Source: Bradyrhizobium sp. sBnM-33
GTDB taxonomy: Bacteria; Pseudomonadota; Alphaproteobacteria; Rhizobiales; Xanthobacteraceae
NCBI RefSeq assembly: GCF_032917945.1
Contig: NZ_CP136624.1
Location: 5,642,001-5,706,000, forward strand
Direction: 5' to 3'
Length of the DNA stretch: 64,000 nt
Shown: positions 52,991 through 61,310 of the stretch, in pieces
How positions within the stretch are numbered: position 1 is the first letter of the stretch
How the letters are laid out: each line of letters begins with the position of its first letter
The notes under the pieces: generated by a model
What the model was told of the DNA's origin: nothing
Database searches by the model: none
Seen by the model: only the letters and a program-made list of their open reading frames with translations
Position numbers and translations under genes: made by a program

Positions 52991-54223
52991 ATGGCTGACA
53001 TTTCCTCGCGCGTCGATGGCGACCGTGTCCTCGCCGATCTCAATGCGCTGCGCGCCATCGGCGCCTACAAGACCGGCGTTCACAAGCCGACCTTTTCTGA
53101 ACCGCATCTGCGCTCGCTGGCGTGGCTGGTGCAGCGGCTTCCCCAGGCCGGCCTCGCGGGCGAGATCGACGGCATCGGCAATGTCCTCGGCATCAGCGCG
53201 AAGCCCGGGCCAAAACTGCTGGCGGGGTCGCATCTGGAAAGCCAGAACCATGCGGGCTGGCTTGATGGACCGCTCGGCGTGGTCTATGCGCTCGAAGCCG
53301 CCCGCCTCATCAATCCCGATCCGAATATAAACGGTGCCGTCGAAGTCGCTTCATGGTGCGACGAGGAAGGCCATTTCGGACACTTCCTTGGCAGCCGGTC
53401 CTATGTCGGTGGCGTCACCGAAGCCGATATCGATGCCGCGCGCGACCGCAACAATGACAGGAGCATGCGTGAGGCGTTAGGTGATGCAGGCCTGGCCGGC
53501 CGCGCCCGCGCGCAGTGCGAACAAGGGCGGCATATCGGTTATCTCGAAGCCCATATCGAACAGGGCGAGACACTCGAAAGCAGCGGTCTCAAGATCGGCA
53601 TCGTCACGTCCATCGTCGGAATCTGGCAATACCGCATCACCTTCACGGGTGAACAAAATCACGCCGGCACCACGCGGATGGCCATTCGCAGGGACGCGGG
53701 CCTCGCACTCGCCAGGTTTTGCGTCGCTATCGACGATCGTTTTCCCGCCGCCAGCGGCCCGCGTACGGTGTGGACCACCGGCCGCATCACGCTCGACCCC
53801 GGCGCGCCCAGCATCATCCCGGGAGCGGCGGAAATGCTGTTCCAGATTCGCGACGACGATCCTGCCGTGATTGCGCGGCTGGAGGAGCTGCTCAACAGCA
53901 TGGCCGCGGAGGTCAACGCCCAGAGCCGCTGCACTGTTGCGGTGGAGCGCATCCGCACCGGGACCCCCGCGCGGATGGATGCCTCGTTCCAGCAGGCCAT
54001 CGAGGCTGCCAGCACAGCTTTTGCCGACGGCAAATCACTCCGCATGCCGAGCGGCGCCGGCCATGACGCCCAGATTCTCTCAACCATCATGCCGGCCGGC
54101 ATGCTGTTCGTGCCCTCGATCGGCGGCATCTCCCATCACTGGACCGAGAACACCGCCGACGCCGACATCGTCACTGGCGCAGAGGTCTTTGTTGACGCCT
54201 GCCGGCGGCTGTTGGCGCAATGA
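52991..54223 (+). CDS. M20 family Zn-dependent amidohydrolase (carbamoylase/allantoate hydrolase type)
   Basis: A 410-residue di-zinc hydrolase of the hydantoinase/carbamoylase branch. Motifs: LLAGSHLESQNHAGWLDGPL, SWCDEEGHFGHFLGSRS (Glu-Glu pair), YLEAHIEQGE and TGEQNHAGTTRM, with GAGHDAQIL at the end. The first metal motif reads HLES where relatives have HxD, so the helper Asp is Glu here and activity may differ. ATG 52991 opens the domain. It is followed 18 bases later by an MFS transporter gene, probably co-transcribed. Confidence 0.88.
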   Translation: MADISSRVDGDRVLADLNALRAIGAYKTGVHKPTFSEPHLRSLAWLVQRLPQAGLAGEIDGIGNVLGISAKPGPKLLAGSHLESQNHAGWLDGPLGVVYALEAARLINPDPNINGAVEVASWCDEEGHFGHFLGSRSYVGGVTEADIDAARDRNNDRSMREALGDAGLAGRARAQCEQGRHIGYLEAHIEQGETLESSGLKIGIVTSIVGIWQYRITFTGEQNHAGTTRMAIRRDAGLALARFCVAIDDRFPAASGPRTVWTTGRITLDPGAPSIIPGAAEMLFQIRDDDPAVIARLEELLNSMAAEVNAQSRCTVAVERIRTGTPARMDASFQQAIEAASTAFADGKSLRMPSGAGHDAQILSTIMPAGMLFVPSIGGISHHWTENTADADIVTGAEVFVDACRRLLAQ

Positions 54224-54241
54224 GGCGACGCGAGAAGCGAC

Positions 54242-55456
54242 ATGGTTGCTGAAACCAGGCCGGCCTATTCGATCAGGGACATTCCGGCCAGCGTATGGGT
54301 ACTGGGCTTCGTCTCAATGCTGATGGACATCTCGTCGGAGATGATCCACGCCCTGCTGCCGATCTACCTGGTCTCCGTGCTCGGCGCATCGATGGTGACG
54401 GTCGGCGTCATCGAAGGCATCGCCGAGGCGACCGCCTCCATCACAAAGATATTTTCCGGCGCGCTCTCGGACTGGCTCGGAAAACGCAAATGGTTAGCAG
54501 CCATCGGTTACGGTCTCGCGGCCTTCACCAAGCCGGTATTTCCGCTTGCGCCAACCGTCGGCTGGCTGGTGGCCGCGCGTTTCGTCGACCGGATCGGCAA
54601 GGGCATTCGCGGCGCCCCGCGTGATGCGCTGGTGGCCGATCTCTCGCCGGCCGATCTGCGCGGCGCGAGCTTCGGGCTGCGCCAATCGCTCGATACGATC
54701 GGCGCTTTCGTCGGTCCCCTGCTCGCCATCGCCCTGATGTGGTGGACATCGGACAACTTCACGGCGGTGTTCTGGGTTGCCGTAATTCCTGCCTTCCTGG
54801 CGCTGGCCCTGATCGTTCTCGCCGTGCGTGAGCCGGACCGGCCGCACGCGCTGCGCACCGTTCGTAATCCGATCAGCATGGCCGAGATCAAAAACCTCGG
54901 AACAGCCTATTGGTGGGTGGTAGCGGTCGCGGGCGTGTTCACGCTGGCGCGCTTCAGCGAGGCCTTCCTCGTTCTGCGTGCCCAGAATGTCGGAGTGCCG
55001 ATCGCGCTCGTGCCAGCCGTGCTGGTGGCCATGAATATCGTCTATGCCCTCGCGGCCTACCCTGCTGGTGTCATCTCGGATCGCATGGGCCGCACGGCCG
55101 TGCTGGCGAGCGGCATACTGGTGCTGGTTGTGGCCGACATCGCATTGGCGTTGCTGCCGTCGGTGGGCGGTGTTGCGCTTGGTGTCATTCTCTGGGGCCT
55201 GCACATGGGACTGACGCAGGGACTGCTGGCCGCGCTTGTTGCGGATACCGCGCCGGCCGAGTTGCGTGGCACGGCTTACGGATTCTTCAACCTGCTCGGC
55301 GGCGTAGCGATGCTCGCGGCCAGCGTCATTGCCGGCGCACTCTGGGACATCGCAGGGCCGCAGGGCACGTTCCTGGCAGGCGCCGGCTTCGCGCTGGTCG
55401 CGCTGGCGGGATTGCTGGTGGTACAGGGCAAGATCGGCCAACGGACAGCGGCCTGA
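54242..55456 (+). CDS. MFS transporter
   Basis: A 404-residue 12-span protein with MFS loop motifs GALSDWLGKRKW (loop 2-3, motif A) and YPAGVISDRMGRTAVLA (loop 8-9). Its layout (SVWVLGFVSMLMDISSEMIH...) resembles MFS members annotated as resistance or multidrug exporters. It starts 18 bases after the M20 gene, suggesting transport of the substrate or product (inference). Confidence 0.92.
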   Translation: MVAETRPAYSIRDIPASVWVLGFVSMLMDISSEMIHALLPIYLVSVLGASMVTVGVIEGIAEATASITKIFSGALSDWLGKRKWLAAIGYGLAAFTKPVFPLAPTVGWLVAARFVDRIGKGIRGAPRDALVADLSPADLRGASFGLRQSLDTIGAFVGPLLAIALMWWTSDNFTAVFWVAVIPAFLALALIVLAVREPDRPHALRTVRNPISMAEIKNLGTAYWWVVAVAGVFTLARFSEAFLVLRAQNVGVPIALVPAVLVAMNIVYALAAYPAGVISDRMGRTAVLASGILVLVVADIALALLPSVGGVALGVILWGLHMGLTQGLLAALVADTAPAELRGTAYGFFNLLGGVAMLAASVIAGALWDIAGPQGTFLAGAGFALVALAGLLVVQGKIGQRTAA

Positions 55457-55565
55457 GCGGCGCCGGATTCGGCCGGGTTCCTTGGTGACAAGGAGTCGCG
55501 TCTGACTTTCTTGCAAACGGCTAGGTTTGCGGCCATTTACGCTCGCACGAGGTAAAGTTCCCCAG

Positions 55566-56609
55566 ATGTTGCTGCTGCAGGCTCTCCCTACATCGATCGG
55601 CGTTGCCGCGATCGCGCCGGCGTTGCTGGTGCTCTGGCTCGTCATTGCCGCGGACGAGCGCCCCGGCCCACCCGCGCGGGTGTGGCTCGCTTTCGTACTC
55701 GGAGCCGCCAGCATTTCTCTGTTGGGCATTGCGCGCGCCCCGTTTGCTGCGATCCTCGCGGTGCCGGGAAATCCCTGGATGACGCAAGGTCTGCGTTCGA
55801 TCTTCGGGGTCGCCGCGCCCGAAGAGATCGTGAAAGTCCTCGTGATCATTCTAGTGTCATTGCCGGTGCGCCGCCGTGCGTTTGCCGACCCAATGGACAC
55901 GGTGGTCTACGGTGCGGCCGCAGGCCTCGGCTTCGCGGCCTACGAAAACCTCGCTTATCTCGTGCAACACGCCGACATGTGGCGGTCGCTGGCCGCCTTG
56001 CGCAGCGTGTTGACGGTACCGTTTCACGGCGCGCTCGGCATCATCGCAGGCGCCTATATCGCGATCGCCCGCGCCGGCACGGCGCTGGGCGCACATCGCC
56101 ATCATCGCGACTGGGCGCGGATCTCGAGTTGGGCGCTGGCGCTGTTCGCGCCGGTCGCGCTGCATGCGGCATTCGATTTTCCGCTGCTGACGCTGCAGAA
56201 ACATCCCGATCTCGGCCCTAACGTGCGAATGCTGCTGGGGGCGGCGAGCCTGCTCATCGGCTTCAGTTCGATCGGGTTTGCCATCCGGCTGGTACGGCGC
56301 GTCGGCCGCCATCATGCGCCGCGCACCGAGATCGCGCGTGAGCGGCTGAGCCAGTTGCGGCGGATGTGGGCCCTGCTGCTCGTGGGCAGCGGTGCGGGCT
56401 TCGCGGGCGCGGCTTTCGTCCTGACCTCGCTTCATCACTGGTTCGTCAATCCGCAGCGCAATGCGTCGCTGCTTCTCGTTCCGCTCGGCATGACCTCCAT
56501 CCTGATAGGCTTGGCGCTGTTGCTGGCCACGTCGGCGGTCTATGTATTTGGCCGCAATCGCATCAGAACGTCCTCCGACGGATTTTCGTCCGCGCCTGAG
56601 CCGAGCTGA
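55566..56609 (+). CDS. PrsW family intramembrane metalloprotease-like protein
   Basis: The 347-residue polytopic protein has PrsW/CAAX-protease-like motifs: APEEIVKVLVIILV (EE pair), GLGFAAYENLAYLV (E), PFHGALGIIAGAYI (H) and APVALHAAFDFP (H). PrsW cleaves anti-sigma factors in Bacillus; the substrate here is unknown. ATG 55566 (MLLLQALP) is preferred, though an in-frame start 13 codons up exists. Confidence 0.85.
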   Translation: MLLLQALPTSIGVAAIAPALLVLWLVIAADERPGPPARVWLAFVLGAASISLLGIARAPFAAILAVPGNPWMTQGLRSIFGVAAPEEIVKVLVIILVSLPVRRRAFADPMDTVVYGAAAGLGFAAYENLAYLVQHADMWRSLAALRSVLTVPFHGALGIIAGAYIAIARAGTALGAHRHHRDWARISSWALALFAPVALHAAFDFPLLTLQKHPDLGPNVRMLLGAASLLIGFSSIGFAIRLVRRVGRHHAPRTEIARERLSQLRRMWALLLVGSGAGFAGAAFVLTSLHHWFVNPQRNASLLLVPLGMTSILIGLALLLATSAVYVFGRNRIRTSSDGFSSAPEPS

Positions 56610-56722
56610 GCGTCATCCTTCCGTCGTTGACCTCGCTCGAAAAGCCCGGCGAACAATTGTTACCCGGAGGCGGCGTACTGGCTATATTGGACACTCGGCG
56701 CGGCAGGCATCGGGAGTTTCCA

Positions 56723-57301
56723 ATGGCCCAAGATGTTCCCCCTGATATCGGCAAGCTGCAGTCCGAAATGAACGCCGCGGTGAAGACGCACTGGAAGGCC
56801 TCCCTGTTCGAAGGCATCGTGCTCGCCCTGCTCGGCTTGGCTGCGATGATCGTGCCGCCGCTCGCAAGCCTCGCCGTTACCATCTTCCTCGGCTGGATGT
56901 TTCTGATCGGCGGCATTGCCGGGCTGTTCGTCACTTACTGGGCGCGGCAGATGCCGGGCTTCTGGTGGTCGCAGTTTTCGGCGGCGCTGGCCATTCTCGC
57001 CGGCGGGATTTTGCTGGCGCGGCCAGTGCAGGGCGTCCTCACGCTCACCATCGTGGTCGGCGCGTATTTTCTCGCCGAGGGCGTGGTCACCATCATGTAC
57101 GCGCTGGAGCACCGCCGTGAATTGTCGGAGCGCTGGTCCTGGCTGCTGATCGCAGGCGTGATGGACCTCCTGATCGCGTTCATCATTGTCGCCGGGCTGC
57201 CGGGTTCGGCGGAATGGGCGATCGGCCTCCTGGTTGGGATCAATCTCGTGCTCGGCGGCGCGTCACTGCTCGGCATAGCGCTCGCGGCGCGCAAATCCTG
57301 A
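56723..57301 (+). CDS. HdeD family (DUF308) membrane protein
   Basis: A 192-residue protein with six predicted spans in repeated pairs: ASLFEGIVLALLGLAAMIVP, LGWMFLIGGIAGLFV, SAALAILAGGILL, YFLAEGVVTIMYAL, WLLIAGVMDLLIAFIIV and LLVGINLVLGGASLLGI. HdeD is linked to acid resistance in E. coli, but most relatives are uncharacterised. CGGGAG precedes ATG 56723. Confidence 0.88.
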   Translation: MAQDVPPDIGKLQSEMNAAVKTHWKASLFEGIVLALLGLAAMIVPPLASLAVTIFLGWMFLIGGIAGLFVTYWARQMPGFWWSQFSAALAILAGGILLARPVQGVLTLTIVVGAYFLAEGVVTIMYALEHRRELSERWSWLLIAGVMDLLIAFIIVAGLPGSAEWAIGLLVGINLVLGGASLLGIALAARKS

Positions 57302-57317
57302 CGCCGCCGATTATGGG

Positions 57318-57346
57318 ATGACAAGACCCGGCCGGTGCGCTATAGA
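57318..57346 (+). promoter_or_regulatory. Predicted promoter of the aromatic leader/DAHP synthase transcript
   Basis: ATGACA (57318-57323; consensus TTGACA) and TATAGA (57341-57346; consensus TATAAT) are separated by exactly 17 bases. Transcription would start around 57352-57354, at or next to the leader ATG, making the leader mRNA leaderless, as reported for rhizobial trp leaders. The prediction rests on sequence only. Confidence 0.6.
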
Positions 57347-57353
57347 GCCCGCC

Positions 57354-57434
57354 ATGATCATGCTCGCCGCCAGCAACTTTTGGTATTTTAGCTACGACAG
57401 CTCGCTGGCGGTGGGAGGATCGCGCTCAATCTGA
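57354..57434 (+). CDS. Aromatic leader peptide (attenuator), 26 residues
   Basis: ATG at 57354 and TGA at 57432-57434 bound a 26-codon ORF containing FWYFSY (57378-57395): two Phe, one Trp and two Tyr in six codons. It lies 88 bases upstream of the DAHP synthase start and is followed by an intrinsic terminator. Such a peptide would sense charged aromatic tRNAs and control the first step of their synthesis. A second in-frame ATG is at 57360. The peptide has no other obvious function. Confidence 0.85.
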   Translation: MIMLAASNFWYFSYDSSLAVGGSRSI

Positions 57435-57483
57435 CGAATTGAAGCAAGAAGTCCGAACAGCCGCCAAACCTGGCGGCTTTTTT
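57367..57483 (+). promoter_or_regulatory. Transcription attenuator with competing hairpins
   Basis: Four segments fit classic attenuation. Segment 1 CCGCCAGC (57367-57374) pairs exactly with segment 2 GCTGGCGG (57404-57411). Segment 2 can instead pair through TGGCGG with segment 3 CCGCCA (57461-57466), the antiterminator. Segment 3 in AGCCGCCA (57459-57466) pairs exactly with segment 4 TGGCGGCT (57471-57478), the terminator. A ribosome stalled on FWYFSY would cover segment 1 and free segment 2. Confidence 0.85.
57459..57483 (+). terminator. Intrinsic terminator of the attenuator
   Basis: AGCCGCCA pairs with TGGCGGCT over 8 bp around loop AACC and is followed by TTTTTT. It ends 39 bases before the DAHP synthase start, so read-through is needed for expression. 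Confidence 0.92.
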
Positions 57484-57521
57484 GTTGGCCGGCAGGTTTC
57501 CTAGAAACAGGAGCCACAGCC

Positions 57522-58619
57522 GTGTTGAGCACCACCGACGACCTTCGAATTTGCGAACTGAAAGAGCTGAGTACGCCGCAGGAGGTAATGGGTGAAATAC
57601 CGCGCACCTTGACCGCGACGCGCGTCGTGATGGCGGCGCGCAATGCCATCCACGCCATCCTGCACGGCACCGATGACCGCCTTCTGGTGGTCGTCGGCCC
57701 CTGCTCGGTCCACGATCCCGCCGCGGCCGTTGATTACGCCGAGCGGCTCGCCGCGCTGCGCGAAAAGCTCTCCGACCGCCTTGAAATTGTGATGCGTGTC
57801 TATTTCGAAAAGCCGCGCACCACAGTCGGATGGAAGGGACTGATCAACGACCCCAATCTCGACGGCTCCTTCGACATCAACAGGGGCCTGCGGCTCGCCC
57901 GCAACGTGCTGTCGGCGGTGAGCAATCTCGGCCTGCCGGCCGGGACCGAATTCCTCGACATGACGACGCCGCAATACATTGCCGACCTGATAGCATGGGC
58001 GGCGATCGGGGCGCGCACCACCGAGAGCCAGATCCATCGCGAGCTCGCTTCCGGTCTCTCCTGCCCGGTCGGCTTCAAAAACGGTACCGACGGCAATATC
58101 CGCATCGCGGCCGATGCGGTGAAGTCGGCCTCGCATCCGCATCATTTCATGGCGGTCACCAAGGGCGGACGCTCGGCGATTGCGGCAACCACCGGCAACG
58201 AGGACTGCCACATCATCCTGCGCGGCGGTAACAAGCCGAACTACGACCGGGAAAGCGTCGATGCCGCTTGCGTCGAACTTGCCCGCGCCGACGTGGCGCC
58301 GCGTATCATGATCGACACCAGCCACGCCAACAGCAACAAGAAGCCGGAGAACCAGCCGCTGGTCGTCGCCGACATCGCGCGCCAGATATCGGAAGGCGAG
58401 CAGCGCATCACCGGCGTCATGATCGAGAGCAATCTGGTCGCCGGCCGCCAGGACGTCGTGCCGGGCAAGCCGCTGACCTATGGGCAGAGCATCACCGACG
58501 GCTGCATCGACTGGGAGACGACGGTATCTGCGCTGAACGTGCTGGCCGATGCGGTGCAGACGCGGCGAAATGCGCAATCGGGGAACTTCCGGGAGGAGCG
58601 CTCGGCCTCGAGAGCGTGA
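57522..58619 (+). CDS. aroG: 3-deoxy-7-phosphoheptulonate (DAHP) synthase, class I
   Basis: The 365-residue enzyme condenses phosphoenolpyruvate and erythrose 4-phosphate, the first step toward Phe, Tyr and Trp. Motifs: LLVVVGPCSVHDP (near 63), RVYFEKPRTTVGWKGLINDP, GARTTESQIHRELASGLSCP, GFKNGTDGN and MIDTSHANSNKKP (metal ligands). GTG 57522 with CAGGAG upstream is chosen. Whether the AroF, AroG or AroH allosteric type applies is not readable here. The leader suggests control by all three aromatics. It is followed by a repeat element. Confidence 0.94.
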   Translation: MLSTTDDLRICELKELSTPQEVMGEIPRTLTATRVVMAARNAIHAILHGTDDRLLVVVGPCSVHDPAAAVDYAERLAALREKLSDRLEIVMRVYFEKPRTTVGWKGLINDPNLDGSFDINRGLRLARNVLSAVSNLGLPAGTEFLDMTTPQYIADLIAWAAIGARTTESQIHRELASGLSCPVGFKNGTDGNIRIAADAVKSASHPHHFMAVTKGGRSAIAATTGNEDCHIILRGGNKPNYDRESVDAACVELARADVAPRIMIDTSHANSNKKPENQPLVVADIARQISEGEQRITGVMIESNLVAGRQDVVPGKPLTYGQSITDGCIDWETTVSALNVLADAVQTRRNAQSGNFREERSASRA

Positions 58620-58660
58620 TGAAATTAGATTTGATTGCGACCACCAAGAAGGTGCGCTCC

Positions 58661-58774
58661 CTCTCCCGCTTGCGGGGGAGGGCTGGGGTGGGGGTGTCTC
58701 CGCGGGCGACACTGCCCGAGTGGAGGGAGCCCCCACCCGGCGCTTCGCGCCGACCTCCCCGGCAAGCGGGAGAG
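58661..58774. repeat. Intergenic inverted repeat, family D
   Basis: CTCTCCCGCTTGC (58661-58673) and GCAAGCGGGAGAG (58762-58774) are exact inverse copies. Inside are GGGGGAGGGCTGGGGTGGGG and GGGAGCCCCCACCCGG, also roughly inverted. This is the well-known GC-rich repeat found between genes in many Alphaproteobacteria. It lies 42 bases after the DAHP synthase stop. The rest of 58620-59090 shows no gene. Confidence 0.8.
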
Positions 58775-59090
58775 GTGAAGCGCGTCTGCGGCCCAATCGA
58801 TCTAACCAAAAATCATCATGCTCTAGCCGCTCGAGTCGAATGATAACGCCGCTGGGCACGCGATCGGCGCGCCCTGCTTCCGTTTCAATAGAGCTGCGAG
58901 CTCCATGGGGAAATCGCAATCTGGATTACTTTCCGGAAAACGCATGCCTTTTCGGCGCGCGGCTTGACGTCCGCTCACCTGACAAGGAGACGTCGCACAC
59001 CCATCAAAATTGACCGCCTGTGGCGTACTTCACGTATCGCGCTCAGCATTATTGTCTCGCCCCGGGGGCTTTGTCTTGAACGAGGCTCTC

Positions 59091-59339
59091 ATGAGACGAT
59101 TTCCGAGCAACCTGAGTGCGAGCGAGCTGCGTGCATACCGCCGGTGGACTGCGGGTCTATACCTGTCATATTTGGCTGCCATCATCGTCGCGTTTGGCCT
59201 CACCTTCGCGAACAGGCCGGCAGGCGACCCGAGGGCATCGAACGAAACCCAGACGGCACGCTCAAAAGCAACGCCAGCAGCTATCGACGTTGCTGCCAAG
59301 GATGATCCTGCCACTGCCAGACCTGCAACTAAGCCGTAG
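59091..59339 (+). CDS. Small single-span membrane protein
   Basis: An 82-residue protein: charged head (MRRFPSNLSASELRAYRRWT), one span (AGLYLSYLAAIIVAFGLTFA) and a polar, Ala/Thr/Pro-rich periplasmic tail. ATG 59091 follows GAGG; a TTG six codons earlier is possible. Function unknown. Confidence 0.6.
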   Translation: MRRFPSNLSASELRAYRRWTAGLYLSYLAAIIVAFGLTFANRPAGDPRASNETQTARSKATPAAIDVAAKDDPATARPATKP

Positions 59340-59478
59340 TCCCCGCGGTGCCACTTATTTGAACAACATTTTTTTGGAATAATGCGATGGTCAACTTAGT
59401 CTTCCAGTTGCAGTTCTTCTTGCTCCCATTTCGGCGTTTGCTGCCGCCGACCAAACACGCGTTCAGCTTTGCTGGGCA

Positions 59479-59709
59479 ATGGGAAAGCACGACCATACGA
59501 TCTACTTCGCCGAAGTGGAAAATCGCGAGGATCGCCAGGCGAGCTTTGATACGCTGCTTGAGCTTTCGGGCATAGATCACCACCCGGTGAAATGCAGCAC
59601 AGCAGATTCTACAGCGCATCGCTTGACGCGCGCTGAACTATTGGAGAATTGGTTGCAGTCCGAGTTCGAAATCGTGAACACGACGTTCTTGTCGGATCTG
59701 GACTACTGA
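59479..59709 (+). CDS. Small hypothetical protein
   Basis: A 76-residue soluble protein (MGKHDHTIYFAEVENREDRQ) ending FEIVNTTFLSDLDY. The Shine-Dalgarno is poor, but composition is protein-like and acidic. No family recognised. Confidence 0.45.
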   Translation: MGKHDHTIYFAEVENREDRQASFDTLLELSGIDHHPVKCSTADSTAHRLTRAELLENWLQSEFEIVNTTFLSDLDY

Positions 59710-59721
59710 GCCGTGCGCGCC

Positions 59722-59973
59722 CTAACAGCCGCGGCAGATGCTCTTGATCTTGCGGTCGAGCGCTGCGTTTTCCTTGCTCAAGGGATCGTTCGGGTCGGGC
59801 TGGTTCTTTTCGGGCACATCGCTGCGGCGGGGTTGACGGTGTCCGATCGGCGCTTCCGGAATCCCTCCGGCACTCGGGCTATTCTTTGGCATCGTCGACG
59901 TTCCGCCCTGCGCGAACGCAGCAGGCATGCCGATCAGGACCATCAGCGCGACTGACAAGATTGTTCTTTGCAT
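59722..59973 (-). CDS. Small secreted protein
   Basis: An 83-residue protein with a signal peptide (MQRTILSVALMVLIGMPAAF, cleaved near AFA-QG), a Ser/Pro-rich middle, PIGHRQPRRSDVPEKNQPDP and a conserved end (NAALDRKIKSICRGC). The two terminal Cys may form a disulfide or bind a ligand. GGCGGAGA precedes the ATG at 59973. Recurrent in Bradyrhizobium; function unknown. Confidence 0.75.
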   Translation of the reverse strand: MQRTILSVALMVLIGMPAAFAQGGTSTMPKNSPSAGGIPEAPIGHRQPRRSDVPEKNQPDPNDPLSKENAALDRKIKSICRGC

Positions 59974-59999
59974 CCCGATTCTCCGCCTTTTAGACTCAC

Positions 60000-60212
60000 T
60001 TATCGTGTCCGTTCGGGCACGTCGATCGTTGCACAGTTTCGCCGTCCCTGCGCGGCGCAGTCCTGTGCCTTTCGTACATCGGCCATGGTACCGAGCAACG
60101 AGATTCCGGCGGCCACCAGCAGCACGAAGAAGCCGAGCAGAACGGCGTTTTCGATTCCGCGGTGGCCTTCGTCTTCCAGCTGCTCCCGTTTCTCCTCGCC
60201 GTTCTCCGTCAT
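60000..60212 (-). CDS. Small single-span membrane protein
   Basis: A 70-residue protein with an acidic head (MTENGEEKREQLEDEGHRGI), one span (ENAVLLGFFVLLVAAGISLL) and a tail with two Cys (QDCAAQGRRNCATIDVPER). It is the second of a pair of minus-strand small genes downstream of epmB. Function unknown. Confidence 0.65.
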   Translation of the reverse strand: MTENGEEKREQLEDEGHRGIENAVLLGFFVLLVAAGISLLGTMADVRKAQDCAAQGRRNCATIDVPERTR

Positions 60213-60218
60213 CGCCGA

Positions 60219-61310
60219 TCACGGCTTTGGCGGATAGAAGTGAACGTCTCCGCAATAGTCGACGATACGATACTGCGCTTCCGAGGATAATTCACATTCC
60301 CCGGAACTTGCATGCGACAAATAATTCGGTCCAATCGGCGCCTTTCCATGGCCGCCGGGAATGTCGAGCACGTAATCCGGCTGGCACAGGCCCGAGACGC
60401 GGCCGCGCAAGTTGCGCATCAGTTCCCGTCCCTCCGCAATGATGGTGCGCAGATGCCCGGTCCCCGGCGCCAGATCGCCATGATGCAGGTAATAGGGCTT
60501 GATCCGGTTTTCAACGAAGGCCCGCATCAGTGCTTCCAGCGTCGCTGCATCATCATTTACGCCGCGAAGCAGCACCGTCTGGCTCACCAGCGGAACACCG
60601 GCGTCAGCCAGCAGCGCGCAGGCGGCGCGGGCCTCGCCCGAGAATTCGCGCGGATGATTGGCGTGAACGGCGATCCAGGTCGTTGCGCCCTCGACTTTCA
60701 ATGCCTTGATCATGTCGCCATCGATGCGCGCAGGCGCAGCCACCGGCACGCGGGTGTGGATGCGAATGATCCTGACGTGATCGATGGCGGCGAGGTCCGT
60801 CATGATCTCAGCCAACCGTCGCGGCGACAACATCAGCGGATCACCGCCGGTCAGGATGACTTCCCAGATTTCCTTGTGCTCACGGATATAATTCAACGCG
60901 TCGCGATAGGCGGCTTCCGACAGCGCCGTTGCCTTGCCCGGGCCGACCATCTCGCGGCGGAAGCAGAAGCGGCAATACACCGCGCAGACATGCACCAGCT
61001 TGAGCAGCACCCGATCGGGATAGCGATGGACGATGCCGGTGACCGGCGAATGCGCGTCGTCGCCGATCGGATCGGCATTCTCGCCCGGCCCGTTCATCAG
61101 TTCGAGCGCGCTCGGAATGAATTGCCGCGCGATCGGATCGTCCGGATTTTCCGTGTCGATCAGGTTGGCGATATCAGGCGTCACCGCGATGGCGTAGCGC
61201 GCGGCGACCCGCTCGAGGTCGGCGAGATCGGCCGTCTTCGCCAACCCCCGCTCGATGAGATCGGCGGGCTGCCGCAGCGTTGCCAAAAGTTTCGGATCGA
61301 TCCTGTTCAT
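60219..61310 (-). CDS. epmB: EF-P lysine 2,3-aminomutase (EpmB-type radical SAM enzyme)
   Basis: The 363-residue KamA-family radical SAM enzyme converts alpha-lysine to beta-lysine for EF-P modification. The SAM cluster Cys are C109, C113 and C116 in HVCAVYCRFCFRREM; VILTGGDPLML follows, and the PLP lysine region lies in the C-terminal part. It is shorter than free lysine 2,3-aminomutase (about 410), in line with EpmB. ATG 61310 overlaps the epmA stop (ATGA). Divergent efp across the gap strongly supports the role. Confidence 0.93.
   Translation of the reverse strand: MNRIDPKLLATLRQPADLIERGLAKTADLADLERVAARYAIAVTPDIANLIDTENPDDPIARQFIPSALELMNGPGENADPIGDDAHSPVTGIVHRYPDRVLLKLVHVCAVYCRFCFRREMVGPGKATALSEAAYRDALNYIREHKEIWEVILTGGDPLMLSPRRLAEIMTDLAAIDHVRIIRIHTRVPVAAPARIDGDMIKALKVEGATTWIAVHANHPREFSGEARAACALLADAGVPLVSQTVLLRGVNDDAATLEALMRAFVENRIKPYYLHHGDLAPGTGHLRTIIAEGRELMRNLRGRVSGLCQPDYVLDIPGGHGKAPIGPNYLSHASSGECELSSEAQYRIVDYCGDVHFYPPKP

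Noticed and set aside
54494..55900. Minus-strand open frame (468 codons) across MFS and PrsW genes
   Set aside because: Spans two real genes on the other strand and reads as low-complexity Arg/Gln/His sequence.
57501..58919. Minus-strand open frame (472 codons) opposite DAHP synthase and repeat D
   Set aside because: Antisense of a strong enzyme gene, extended by the repeat; no start site or domain.
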